A stretch of DNA of 64,000 bases from UBA1926 sp036732005 (GTDB lineage: Bacteria > Planctomycetota > Phycisphaerae > Phycisphaerales > UBA1924): positions 1 through 64,000 of the forward strand of contig DAINDF010000006.1 of assembly GCA_036732005.1 (NCBI GenBank), in the 5' to 3' direction. Numbering within the stretch: the first letter of the stretch is position 1; every line of letters begins with the position of its first letter. This document shows positions 49,151 through 57,089 of this stretch, one piece after another. The notes beneath the pieces are model-generated. The model did no database searches and was not told where the DNA came from. It saw only the letters and a list, made by a program, of their open reading frames with translations. Made by a program: the position numbers and the translations under genes.

Positions 49151-50359
49151 TCAGCGGATGAACTCGTCGTCGGCGAATCCGTAGGGGGCGTCGGTCAGGA
49201 GCCCGTTGGTGGAGATGAGCGCGAGGGCGGACTGGCGGAAATTGCGGTCGCCCTGGCCGACGAAGGCGTCGAGAAGCCCGCCGGCGGCGGTCTCGAGGGC
49301 CTGGTTGCGGCGGCGCCCGGTCGCCTCGGCGTGGCGCTGCTCGCCGAAGAGGAGGAGGTTCTGGGCGAGGGCGAGCGTCTGCTTCTCGATCTCGGCGTTG
49401 CCGTCGGCGCTGCGGTCGGCGGCGGGGGTGGCCCGGCCGGCCTCGACATCGCGGTAGATCGCGGCGGCGAGGTGCCCGGCGAGCCGCACGGCGCCGAGGG
49501 GGGCGTCGACGCCGAGCTGGGAGCCCTGGGCGACGGCGCGCTGGACGGCCTGGGCGGCGGTGAGCCAGACGAGTCGTTCTTCCTCCGTGGGCGCCCCGTC
49601 GGCGAGGCGGCGGATACGCCGGGAGGTCTGCTCGGCGATCTGCCGAACCGCGTTGACCGAGAGCCCGCCGATCTGATCCGGGCGGACCGAGGCGGCCTCG
49701 GCGAGAGAGCGGACGATCGCCGCGGCGTGCCGGGGCGAGGGCTCGGTCACGAGCAACTCCCCGAGTCTCGGGGCGAGCCCCTCGGCGCGGCCCTGGCCGA
49801 GGTCGGCGAACAGGGCCCGGTCGGAGACCGCCGGGGCGGCCGTGCGGACGGCGAAGAAGACGGCCTCGGTGCAGTGGATGGCGAAGAACCGGATTCCCGG
49901 GTCTTCGTGTTCAAGGTTCTGCACGATGACGGCGAGCGTGCGGTCGGTCGCGAGATCGCCCGCGATGCGGAGGGCGACATAGGGGGTGGCGTTGAGCGTG
50001 CCGTCCTCGAGGAGGGGCTGGGCGTGATTGAGGGCGGCCTCGATGTCTCCGATCAGTCGGGAGGCGAGGGCCTGGCGGAAGGCGACGGAGACGCGGTCGT
50101 CGCGGAGCGGGTCGAGCAGTTCACCGACGGCGCGCGACGACGCGGCCTTGTCTTCGCCGAAGAGGTCGCCCCGGAGGGAGTCGACGAACTGGTCGACCAG
50201 CGCTTCCTGATCCGGCGAGAGCGTGACGCTCTGGGCGACCTCCACGGGCACCCGGACGATCTGGGCGGCCGCGGGGAGGCAGAAGAGCATCGCGGCGGCG
50301 AGGGCGACGCGCAGCACGCCGACGCGGGGCGGGCGGGAGCGTTGGAAGGGCGTCATCAT
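49151..50359 (-). CDS. Secreted HEAT-like helical protein
   Basis: This 402-residue protein has a signal peptide (VLRVALAAAMLFCLPAAAQ). The rest is a series of helical pairs with HEAT-like spacing (about residues 60-250), for example NATPYVALRIAGDLATDRTLAVIVQNLEHEDPGIRFFAIHCTEAVF. No catalytic motif is seen. I would call it a planctomycete HEAT-domain secreted protein of unknown function. The ATG pair at 50359/50356 is preferred to a GTG at 50380, which would precede the signal peptide with extra charged residues. A good promoter lies at 50461-50489. Confidence 0.72.
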   Translation of the reverse strand: MMTPFQRSRPPRVGVLRVALAAAMLFCLPAAAQIVRVPVEVAQSVTLSPDQEALVDQFVDSLRGDLFGEDKAASSRAVGELLDPLRDDRVSVAFRQALASRLIGDIEAALNHAQPLLEDGTLNATPYVALRIAGDLATDRTLAVIVQNLEHEDPGIRFFAIHCTEAVFFAVRTAAPAVSDRALFADLGQGRAEGLAPRLGELLVTEPSPRHAAAIVRSLAEAASVRPDQIGGLSVNAVRQIAEQTSRRIRRLADGAPTEEERLVWLTAAQAVQRAVAQGSQLGVDAPLGAVRLAGHLAAAIYRDVEAGRATPAADRSADGNAEIEKQTLALAQNLLLFGEQRHAEATGRRRNQALETAAGGLLDAFVGQGDRNFRQSALALISTNGLLTDAPYGFADDEFIR

Positions 50360-50460
50360 CCTGGGAAACCTCGGCCCCACGGTCGTCCTTTCGGTGGCGC
50401 CCGACCGGGTGATCCCGGCCTTGCCGGGGTCGCGGGTCCCGTATGGTCCGGTGGGACCGA

Positions 50461-50489
50461 AACCTATCAGGGGCCGCCGCCCGCGTCAA
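50461..50489 (-). promoter_or_regulatory. Sigma70-type promoter of the HEAT-like gene
   Basis: On the minus strand TTGACG (50484-50489) and TAGGTT (50461-50466) are exactly 17 bases apart. Transcription would start near 50454, giving a leader of about 95 bases before the ATG at 50359. Confidence 0.6.
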
Positions 50490-50523
50490 CCAGAGGGGGG
50501 GCGGGGCCCCGGGCCTGGCGGGG

Positions 50524-51537
50524 TCAGTAGACCTCGAGGAAGACCCGGCGGGTGGTGCGGATCTCCCGGTTGATCATCCGCTTGTTCCAGGCCTTCGGAT
50601 CCCCGGCGACGGCGTCGTCGACGCGGATGTACTGCGACGCGGCCACCGGGCCGAGCGACCTGAACAGGCCTTGGAAGATCCCGATCTCCATGCCAGCGAG
50701 GCCGCAGACATAGATCAGGGCCCGTTCAGACGCCAACTGCTCGGTGAGCGAGCCGGGCCCGGTGCCGAGGGGATCGTGGAGGATGCGGTCCTGGACATAG
50801 AGCTTCTTGTCGAGGTCGTCCTGGCGCTCGCGGCTGATGGCGGTGATGTAGCGGAAGTTCGGGTGCTTCTCGGCGAGGTCTCGGAAGAGATCGTCGTAGA
50901 TGAGGTCGGTGCGGTAGGGCGAGCCCATGACGAGGGTGACGCGGCAGTCGTGCCCGCCCTCGAGCAGGTCGAGGGCCATCGCCCTGAACGGGGCGATGCC
51001 GGTGCCGGTGGCGAAAAAGACATAGTCGTGTTTGGCGGGCTCGGCGGGGATGATGAACCGCTTGCCCGAGGGGCCCGTGACGCGGATCTCATCGCCGACC
51101 TGGGCGTTCGCGAGGTAGTTGCTGCACACGCCGGTGAAGAGGCGGTGGTCCTCCCAGTGCTCGTCGAGCACGCGCTTGACGCTGGTGGAGAGGACGCAGC
51201 CCTGGCCGTCCTCGCCGCGGGTGGGGGCGGAGATCGAGTAGAGGCGGAGTTTGTGGGGCTTTCCCTTCTCGTCGGTGCCCGGGGGGAGCACGCCGAACGA
51301 CTGCCCGGCCCGGAACTTGCCCGCGAGCGCGGTGCCGGAGACATCGACCGCGACATGCCGGATGAACGCGGCCGACTTCCGCTTGCCGAGGGTGCACAGT
51401 TCGGAGGCGACGACCTTGCCGATGACGGGGTCGGTCGGTCGGACAGTGTTGACCTCGACCTCGGGAAGGACGGGCTCCCCGGGCACGGTGGTGTCGTTCA
51501 CGGCGGTCTCCGGCGCGTTGGGTGAAGTGGCGGTCAT
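50524..51537 (-). CDS. Ferredoxin--NADP+ reductase-type flavoprotein
   Basis: This 337-residue enzyme belongs to the plant-type FNR family that moves electrons between NADPH and ferredoxin or a related carrier through FAD. The FAD site is RLYSISAP, GVCSNYL is the usual second FAD element, and GTGIAPFRAMALDLL binds the NADP pyrophosphate. The C-terminal LIYVCGLAGMEIGIFQGL is the NADP end and the protein closes with VY. The first 50 residues are a Pro/Ala-rich extension without clear fold. The ribosome binding site AGGAAG before the ATG at 51537 is inside a perfect 10-bp hairpin. Electron donor or acceptor in this cell is unknown. Confidence 0.92.
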   Translation of the reverse strand: MTATSPNAPETAVNDTTVPGEPVLPEVEVNTVRPTDPVIGKVVASELCTLGKRKSAAFIRHVAVDVSGTALAGKFRAGQSFGVLPPGTDEKGKPHKLRLYSISAPTRGEDGQGCVLSTSVKRVLDEHWEDHRLFTGVCSNYLANAQVGDEIRVTGPSGKRFIIPAEPAKHDYVFFATGTGIAPFRAMALDLLEGGHDCRVTLVMGSPYRTDLIYDDLFRDLAEKHPNFRYITAISRERQDDLDKKLYVQDRILHDPLGTGPGSLTEQLASERALIYVCGLAGMEIGIFQGLFRSLGPVAASQYIRVDDAVAGDPKAWNKRMINREIRTTRRVFLEVY

Positions 51538-51540
51538 GGC

Positions 51541-51577
51541 GAATTCTTCCTGGTGTGCCGGCGCAGGGGAAGAATTC
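51541..51577 (-). promoter_or_regulatory. Hairpin that buries the FNR ribosome binding site
   Basis: GAATTCTTCC and GGAAGAATTC are perfect 10-base inverted arms (51541-51550 and 51568-51577) with a 17-base loop. In the mRNA the second arm carries the AGGAAG ribosome binding site, and the ATG follows three bases later. The hairpin would block initiation, which suggests translational control (for example by temperature, a protein or a ligand). It could also be a protein-binding DNA site. Confidence 0.6.
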
Positions 51578-51621
51578 TGGTCCAAAAAATCCACAATTCG
51601 ACCGTGGGATTTGTTCGAATT

Positions 51622-52989
51622 TTACTCGTCTTCGTCGGCGGCCTCGTCGTCGCGATCCGCCGAATCCGGGGGCGGGGCGTCGGCGGGGGGCTCCTCCCCG
51701 CGGAGGGCGAAGGCGAGGGCCTCGAGGGCGTCGGCCGCGGCGGCGATGCCCGCGGCGTCGGGCCCGCGGGCGCCGGCGTTGCGGAGGGCGCCGGCGGCCT
51801 GGCTGTAGGCCTCGGCGGCGCGCTCGTTGAACTCCGCCTCACGGGCCCGTTCGGTGTCGGCGAGGTCGGAGAAGCCGCTCGCCCCGGGGAGCGAGGGGGA
51901 GGCGGAGGCGAGTTCTTCCAGCAACGCCGCGAACCGGGCGTGGCCCTCACCCCGCGACTGCAACGCCTCGGCGAGGCGCCGCTGGGCGGAGGACTTCGAC
52001 AGGCTGCCGGGCACCCGCTGGATCTTGCCGGCCTTGTCGCTCGACCGGCTCGCCTTCTCGAAGGCCTCGATGGCGGCGTCGGAGGCGGGGATGACCCGGG
52101 CCTCGCGCTGCTCGGCGATGTCCTTCACGACGGCGTCGATGCGCGCGGCGACCTCGGCGGCCTCGGCCCGGGCCCGGACGCTCTCCTCGGCGCGGGCTTG
52201 CACGCTCGCGCGGAGCTGCTCGCCGAATTCGATCTTCAGGGCGCGCTGCTCGACGAGCTTGTCGATCTCACCCTGCAGCTCGGCGAGCCTGGGACGCAGC
52301 GTCTCGGCCTGGCCCCTGAGGCGATTGGACTCCATGTCCAGCGCGTCGGCCTTGCGAGAGATCCCGCGGATCCGCTCGGCCTGCTCGGCGGCGCGGACGG
52401 CGGTCATCGCCGCGGCGGCGAGGCGGAGTTCGGCGGCCTGGGTGCGGCTCTGGTTCGACTCGGCCTGGAGGGCGGCGATGCGTGCGTCGAGCGCGTCGAT
52501 CCGCTCGGCGAGCTCGGCGTGGTCGGCCCGGCGGGCGTCGGCCTCGCGGGCGAGGGCCTGGGCCTCGGACGCGATCCGGTTGAGGTCCTGGGTGGGGTCG
52601 TAGGCGACCAGCGCCTCGGCGGTCGTGCCCAGCGTGCTCCAGCGGCGGGCCAGGTCGCGGGCCGCGGCGAGTTCATCGAAGAGCGACCGCTCGGCGAGCA
52701 TGGCGTCGCCGGCCGAGAGCGAGCCCTCGCCCTGCTGGCTCTGGGCGAGCAGGCCCGCGCCCACCGAGGCGGGCATGCCCTCGCCGGTGTCGAGCCCGCT
52801 CAGCTGGCGCGAGACGGCGGCGTAGCCCGCGCCCTCGGCCAGGCCCGCGGCACCGACCGTGGCGAGCTTCCGGGCGGCCTCGGTGACGGCGTCGGCCTCG
52901 GCGCCCCGGTCGGTGCAGCCGGGCAGCGCGGCGCCGAGCAGAGCGGTCGTGCCGGCGAACATGGCGAGAAGGTGCGGTCTCCGCGGCAT
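51622..52989 (-). CDS. Coiled-coil lipoprotein
   Basis: This 455-residue protein has a lipoprotein signal with the lipobox LPGC near residue 25, so it is lipid-anchored. The mature protein is largely helical and rich in Ala, Arg and Glu. It has long coiled-coil stretches (about residues 120-320) and an acidic disordered tail (PPADAPPPDSADRDDEAADEDE). No enzyme motif is seen. A TATCGT hexamer lies about 94 bases upstream (53083-53088). It precedes the FNR gene on the same strand by 84 bases. The function is unknown. Confidence 0.72.
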   Translation of the reverse strand: MPRRPHLLAMFAGTTALLGAALPGCTDRGAEADAVTEAARKLATVGAAGLAEGAGYAAVSRQLSGLDTGEGMPASVGAGLLAQSQQGEGSLSAGDAMLAERSLFDELAAARDLARRWSTLGTTAEALVAYDPTQDLNRIASEAQALAREADARRADHAELAERIDALDARIAALQAESNQSRTQAAELRLAAAAMTAVRAAEQAERIRGISRKADALDMESNRLRGQAETLRPRLAELQGEIDKLVEQRALKIEFGEQLRASVQARAEESVRARAEAAEVAARIDAVVKDIAEQREARVIPASDAAIEAFEKASRSSDKAGKIQRVPGSLSKSSAQRRLAEALQSRGEGHARFAALLEELASASPSLPGASGFSDLADTERAREAEFNERAAEAYSQAAGALRNAGARGPDAAGIAAAADALEALAFALRGEEPPADAPPPDSADRDDEAADEDE

Positions 52990-53110
52990 CGGTGTCGGGC
53001 TCCGGGGGTGAGGGTCCGCGCGTGGGGAGTTGGCCTGGTTGGGCCGGGGGTCCTTCAGAGACAGCGCCCGGCCCGGGCCACAACGATAGCAGACCGGTGG
53101 GCCGGAGGGG

Positions 53111-54454
53111 TCATCGCTCCGGGGGTTCGTCCTGCCCTTCCATCCGCAGAACGCCCTCCGGGACGGGGGGGACATAGTCGATGGGGTAGTCGGGCCTTGG
53201 GCGGTACATGGACTTGATCCAGTCGACGGCCCGCTTGAATCGGAAATCGTCCTCGTCCCTGAAGTAGGGGCGCCAGCCGCGCCGGCCCTCGGTGCGCCCG
53301 ACCTCGGGGTGGGGGAGCCGGGATTTTTCTCTTGGGAGCGCCATCTGGAGGAGGGGGGATTCGGCGGGCTCCTCGTAGTTGATCAGGGGGGCGCCGGAGG
53401 CGAGGCGGAAGCGGTCGATGATGAAGAAGTTGGTGTAGACGGTGGCGTCCTGGTTGGTGCGGTGGTTGTTGAGGTAGAGCCGGCCCGCTTCCTCCCCGCC
53501 GTGGCAGGCGGAGGAGGCGCACGAGGCGTTGGACCCGACGAGCCAGGTGCGGTGGACCTCTTCGCGAAACATGCCGAGGGAGGCGGGGTCCTCGAGCACG
53601 CGGACCTCGCCGTAGAGGGGCCTGGCCTGCACGCGGAACATCAGGTCGAGGACGGTGAGCGGGTCGCGACGCAGGAGCGCCTCGCGCCCCTCCTGCGTGC
53701 GGGGCATGAGCTCGTGATCGGCGTAGAGGGTGATCAGGCTCTCGACGGTGGGCCGGGGAATGAGCATGCGCGGCGGGTCGGCGAAGCTGACCTCGTAGAC
53801 GCGCATGAGGTTGATCTCCTCCGGGGTAAGCACGGGGAAGTCATCGATCTTCCGGCGCGGGGCCGGGCTGTGCGGATCGGGGAGGCCCGCCTCGTCCCGG
53901 GCGATCGAGTTGACGCGGAGGCGGATCTGCTCGCTCAGCCACGCCCGGACCTGGCCCGCCTCGGTGTTGAACGGTTCGAGGCGGAGGATGCGTTCGGCCT
54001 CCGCCTCGGCGGCGAGGTAGGCGCCCCGGTCGCGGAGCCAGCGGACCAGGTGGAGCCGGGCGGGGATGTCCTCGTCCGCGATGGCGGCCCGCATGGCGTC
54101 AAAGTTCTCGAGGACGGGCCCGAGTTCCTCGAACTCGACCGCGTCGGCGAGGTCGATCGGGAGGTCATCGCCGCGGACGCGGAGGGTCGCCGTCCGCCCC
54201 TCTTTGGAAACCAGGAGCCCGACGAGCTCGCGGCCCGTCCGGAGCAGGACGCGGGCCTCGACAAGCCCGGCCTCCTCGCGGCGGAGCTGATCCAGGACCG
54301 AGGGCACCCCCGCCGGATCCACTGGGTCGGGGGGTGGGGGGAACGGGGCGGGTGCCGGGGGTTCGCCGGACGCGACGGCCGCCGCGAACAGGACACCGGC
54401 GGCGGCGCACCCCGCCGGGCTCGGCAACCTCCGCGGTCCGCGTGTTCGCGTCAT
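53111..54454 (-). CDS. Secreted protein with a Cx4CH heme-like motif
   Basis: This 447-residue protein has a signal peptide (AGCAAAGVLFAAAVASG), a Pro-rich linker and a soluble body. Near residue 330 it carries NASCASSACHGG, a C-x4-CH motif. Planctomycete cytochrome c-like proteins use C-x4-CH to attach heme instead of C-x2-CH, so one c-type heme is plausible. VYTNFFIIDRFRLASG follows. No other heme motif is seen. AGGAGC lies upstream of the ATG at 54454. Partners and function are unknown. The gene stands between the lipoprotein gene and the fapA-like gene on the same strand. Confidence 0.75.
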   Translation of the reverse strand: MTRTRGPRRLPSPAGCAAAGVLFAAAVASGEPPAPAPFPPPPDPVDPAGVPSVLDQLRREEAGLVEARVLLRTGRELVGLLVSKEGRTATLRVRGDDLPIDLADAVEFEELGPVLENFDAMRAAIADEDIPARLHLVRWLRDRGAYLAAEAEAERILRLEPFNTEAGQVRAWLSEQIRLRVNSIARDEAGLPDPHSPAPRRKIDDFPVLTPEEINLMRVYEVSFADPPRMLIPRPTVESLITLYADHELMPRTQEGREALLRRDPLTVLDLMFRVQARPLYGEVRVLEDPASLGMFREEVHRTWLVGSNASCASSACHGGEEAGRLYLNNHRTNQDATVYTNFFIIDRFRLASGAPLINYEEPAESPLLQMALPREKSRLPHPEVGRTEGRRGWRPYFRDEDDFRFKRAVDWIKSMYRPRPDYPIDYVPPVPEGVLRMEGQDEPPER

Positions 54455-54560
54455 GGTCGTGCTCCTGCGGAGTCGTGGCGACGCCTGTGCGCGGCATCGG
54501 CCCGTCGGCACTGTACCGCCTGGCGGGTTGGGAGGTTCCCACGAGTCCGGTGGGCCGCGG

Positions 54561-56129
54561 TCAGGCGGCGTCGCGGTGGGCCCGCGGCGTGCCGCTCCGG
54601 AGCATCTGGATCGGGTCGTCGTCGGTGTCGAGACGCCGCACAATGGCGATGGTATGGGCGGGCACGGGCTCCGCCGCGCCGCGGATCCAGCAGACGGGCT
54701 CGCCGGCGGGGTCGAGTTCGATGGTCAGGGGGCCCTGGACCATGTCCTTGAAGGTCAGCACCGCGGCCCTGAGTGTGACACGGGCGCCCTTGTAGACGGC
54801 CCGCTGCACGACAAGGCGGGGCACGGCCCAGGCCTCGGCGGCGTCGAGCAGGCGGGCGGTGGCCTCGTCGAGCCGGGCCTCGTGCTCGTCGGCCCGGGTC
54901 GAGGTGAACTGGAGCTCGGTGAGCCGCTCGGCCTGGGTGGCGGTGAGCCGGGCGATCTGGTGGTTGAGCGCGTGGAGTTCGGAGGCGGCGCGGTCGCGTT
55001 CGTTCTTGAGGATCTGGCGCAGGTTGAGGGCGCGGCGGGCGATCGCTTCGAGTTCCTGCACCTTCCCGATGGTCAGCTCGGTCTCGACCCCGCCCGGGGC
55101 GCCGAGGACGCCGATCTCCGCGGGCTTCTTGGTCTCGATCAGCCCCCCGAACAGCGCCGCGGAGGGCGCGATGAGGGCGCGGCCGACGGCGAGGTGGCAG
55201 GCCTTGATCTCGTGGGCGGCGCGGAGGTCGCCGGCGACCTCGCCGATGACGCCGTCGAGGTAGCCCGCGGTGAGGTTGCCGGCGATCGCGACGCGTCCGA
55301 GGTCTCGGGCGGCCATGCCCTGGGTGAGCGTGACATCGCCCATGGCGTTGATGATCGCGCCCTCGACGAGTTTGCCGATGGAGATCGAGGCGGTGGATCG
55401 GACGACGAAGTGGTCCTTGACGCCCCCGTGGACGACGACGGGGCCGGGGAAATCGATGTTGCCCGTGTGGTAGTCGACATCGCCGTCGACCTCGAGCGTG
55501 CGCTCGACGGCGAGGCGATCGATCTTGGCGACGAGCCGGCCGTCGCAGGCGGCGATCGCCTCCCCGTTGCACACCCGGACCGAGGCGTCGAACTTCATCG
55601 GGAGCGTGTGCCCCCGGCGGGCGGGGATGGTCCCGCCCCGGACATCAACGCCGTCGGAGCCGCTGGACGCCTCGCGGACGACGCCGAGGACGGCCCCGCG
55701 GCGGACGATGACGAACGCGCTGGTCGCCCGGTGGTCGACGGTCGCGTCGTCCGGCGAGTTGGAGGGCGGGAGGCGGACCGAGGTCAGCGTGCGGATCGCC
55801 TCGGCGCGGTGGCGGGTCTCGTCGAGCCTGTCACGCAGGTCGGGCGAGAGGTCGAAGGCGGCGTGGTCGCCGTGCACGGGCGGCGTTCCCCGGGCGATGA
55901 CGCTCTTGTGGTCGACCCCGGGCTCGGATTCGTGGAGGGCGAGCAGATCGCGCAGGGCGTCCCCGTCGACCAGCGAGGGCGCGATCCCCTGGGCCTCGAG
56001 CGCGGCCCGGACCTCGATCTCGGGGATCGGGCCCGCGTGGTCGCGGGCCGGGAGGGCGAGCGAGGCGGTCAGCGCGTCCGCGTCGACGGTGACGACGAAT
56101 CGCTCTGGGCCGCCCGCGTTGCCCGCCAT
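54561..56129 (-). CDS. FapA / DUF342-type protein
   Basis: This 522-residue protein matches the FapA (DUF342) family: an N-terminal domain, then a beta-helix-like series of short repeats (VEVDGDVDYHTGNIDFPGPVVVHGGVKDHFVVRSTASISIGKLVEGAIINAMGDVTLTQG in pieces) and a C-terminal coiled coil (about residues 340-440). In Vibrio such a protein links flagellar pole formation to other regulators. It is the last gene of the chemotaxis operon, 25 bases after cheY, and its position supports a motility role. The repeats near 165-340 look like right-handed beta-solenoid turns. Confidence 0.82.
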   Translation of the reverse strand: MAGNAGGPERFVVTVDADALTASLALPARDHAGPIPEIEVRAALEAQGIAPSLVDGDALRDLLALHESEPGVDHKSVIARGTPPVHGDHAAFDLSPDLRDRLDETRHRAEAIRTLTSVRLPPSNSPDDATVDHRATSAFVIVRRGAVLGVVREASSGSDGVDVRGGTIPARRGHTLPMKFDASVRVCNGEAIAACDGRLVAKIDRLAVERTLEVDGDVDYHTGNIDFPGPVVVHGGVKDHFVVRSTASISIGKLVEGAIINAMGDVTLTQGMAARDLGRVAIAGNLTAGYLDGVIGEVAGDLRAAHEIKACHLAVGRALIAPSAALFGGLIETKKPAEIGVLGAPGGVETELTIGKVQELEAIARRALNLRQILKNERDRAASELHALNHQIARLTATQAERLTELQFTSTRADEHEARLDEATARLLDAAEAWAVPRLVVQRAVYKGARVTLRAAVLTFKDMVQGPLTIELDPAGEPVCWIRGAAEPVPAHTIAIVRRLDTDDDPIQMLRSGTPRAHRDAA

Positions 56130-56154
56130 GGCAGTTCTTCCGCCGCGGGGGCGG

Positions 56155-56523
56155 TCAGGCGGCGCACTTCGCGAGGGTCTCGTTGATCCGCTGGCTCAGG
56201 AGGTCGGGCGTGAACGGCTTGACAACATAGTTGTTGACGCCGGCCTTGATCGCCTCGATGACCCGGGACTTCTCGGCCTCGGTGGTGACCATGATGAGCG
56301 GGGTGGTCTTGTTGAGCTTGCGGAAGGCCTTGATGAACGAGAGGCCGTCCATGTTGGGCATGTTCCAGTCGACCAGGATCAGGTCGGGCTGGAAGGCGCC
56401 GACCTTGCTGAGGGCGTCCTGCCCGTCGCAGGCCTCCTCGACCTGCTCGATCCCGATCTGTCGCAGGACCGACCGCTGGATGTTCCGCATGGTCTTCGAG
56501 TCGTCGATCAGCATCACCTTCAT
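56155..56523 (-). CDS. cheY: CheY-type response regulator
   Basis: This 122-residue single receiver domain has the acidic pair DD near the N-terminus (LIDDSKTMRN), the phosphoacceptor Asp in ILVDWNMPNMDG, the Thr in IMVTTEAEKSRV and the Lys in VKPFTPDLL. It would be phosphorylated by CheA and bind the flagellar switch (FliN/FliM). The ATG at 56523 has GGAGA upstream. It follows cheX by 28 bases in the chemotaxis operon. Length and motifs match CheY. Confidence 0.93.
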   Translation of the reverse strand: MKVMLIDDSKTMRNIQRSVLRQIGIEQVEEACDGQDALSKVGAFQPDLILVDWNMPNMDGLSFIKAFRKLNKTTPLIMVTTEAEKSRVIEAIKAGVNNYVVKPFTPDLLSQRINETLAKCAA

Positions 56524-56551
56524 GGCGTTGTCTCCGTCGGTTGGTCCCGGA

Positions 56552-57058
56552 TCAGGCGTTGGCGGCGGCGGCGCGGCCCTGGGTTGTGGTGTTCTGGTTG
56601 TTCTCGCGGATGGCGACCTCGATGACGAACTCGCCGCAATCCGTGGTGCAGGGGATGAGCACGCAGGGGACATCGCTGGGCAGGCTGACCCCGTGGTCCT
56701 TGCCGATGATGACGCTGGGGCAGGAGATCGAGACCGACTTGGTCTGGGTGAACAGCGCCTTGGCGCCCCCGCAGACCATGTTGACCAGCTCGCCGATCGC
56801 GTCGGCGAAGTCCGAGCCCGCCGGGTCGAGCCGCTCCCCGCAGAAGAGCGAGACGATGGACTCGGCGGCGTCGAGCTTGAAGCTCAGGACGACCGAGCCC
56901 TTGACATCCCCGCTCATGCCGATGATGCCGGAGACATCGTGGCTCGGGGAGTTCCCCTGCTTGATCGTCGGGTCCAGCACCGTGACCGGCAGCTGGAGCA
57001 TGGTTGAGAAGACATTCTGGATGCTCTTGACGAAAGGCGTGATGTAACTGGCGTCCAT
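56552..57058 (-). CDS. cheX: CheX-type CheY-P phosphatase
   Basis: This 168-residue protein matches CheX, which removes phosphate from CheY-P. VIGMSGDVKGSVVLSF and the E-x-x-N motif (in FADAIGELVNMVCGGAK) are the CheC/CheX/FliY active-site elements; one such motif fits CheX. The next segment KALFTQTKSVSISCPSVIIG is also typical. GGGAGG sits upstream of the ATG at 57058. It is encoded between cheA and cheY. CheC-like or CheZ-like genes are absent from this operon. Confidence 0.88.
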   Translation of the reverse strand: MDASYITPFVKSIQNVFSTMLQLPVTVLDPTIKQGNSPSHDVSGIIGMSGDVKGSVVLSFKLDAAESIVSLFCGERLDPAGSDFADAIGELVNMVCGGAKALFTQTKSVSISCPSVIIGKDHGVSLPSDVPCVLIPCTTDCGEFVIEVAIRENNQNTTTQGRAAAANA

Positions 57059-57089
57059 GATCGCGAACCTCCCGGGCTGATTGCGCCTG

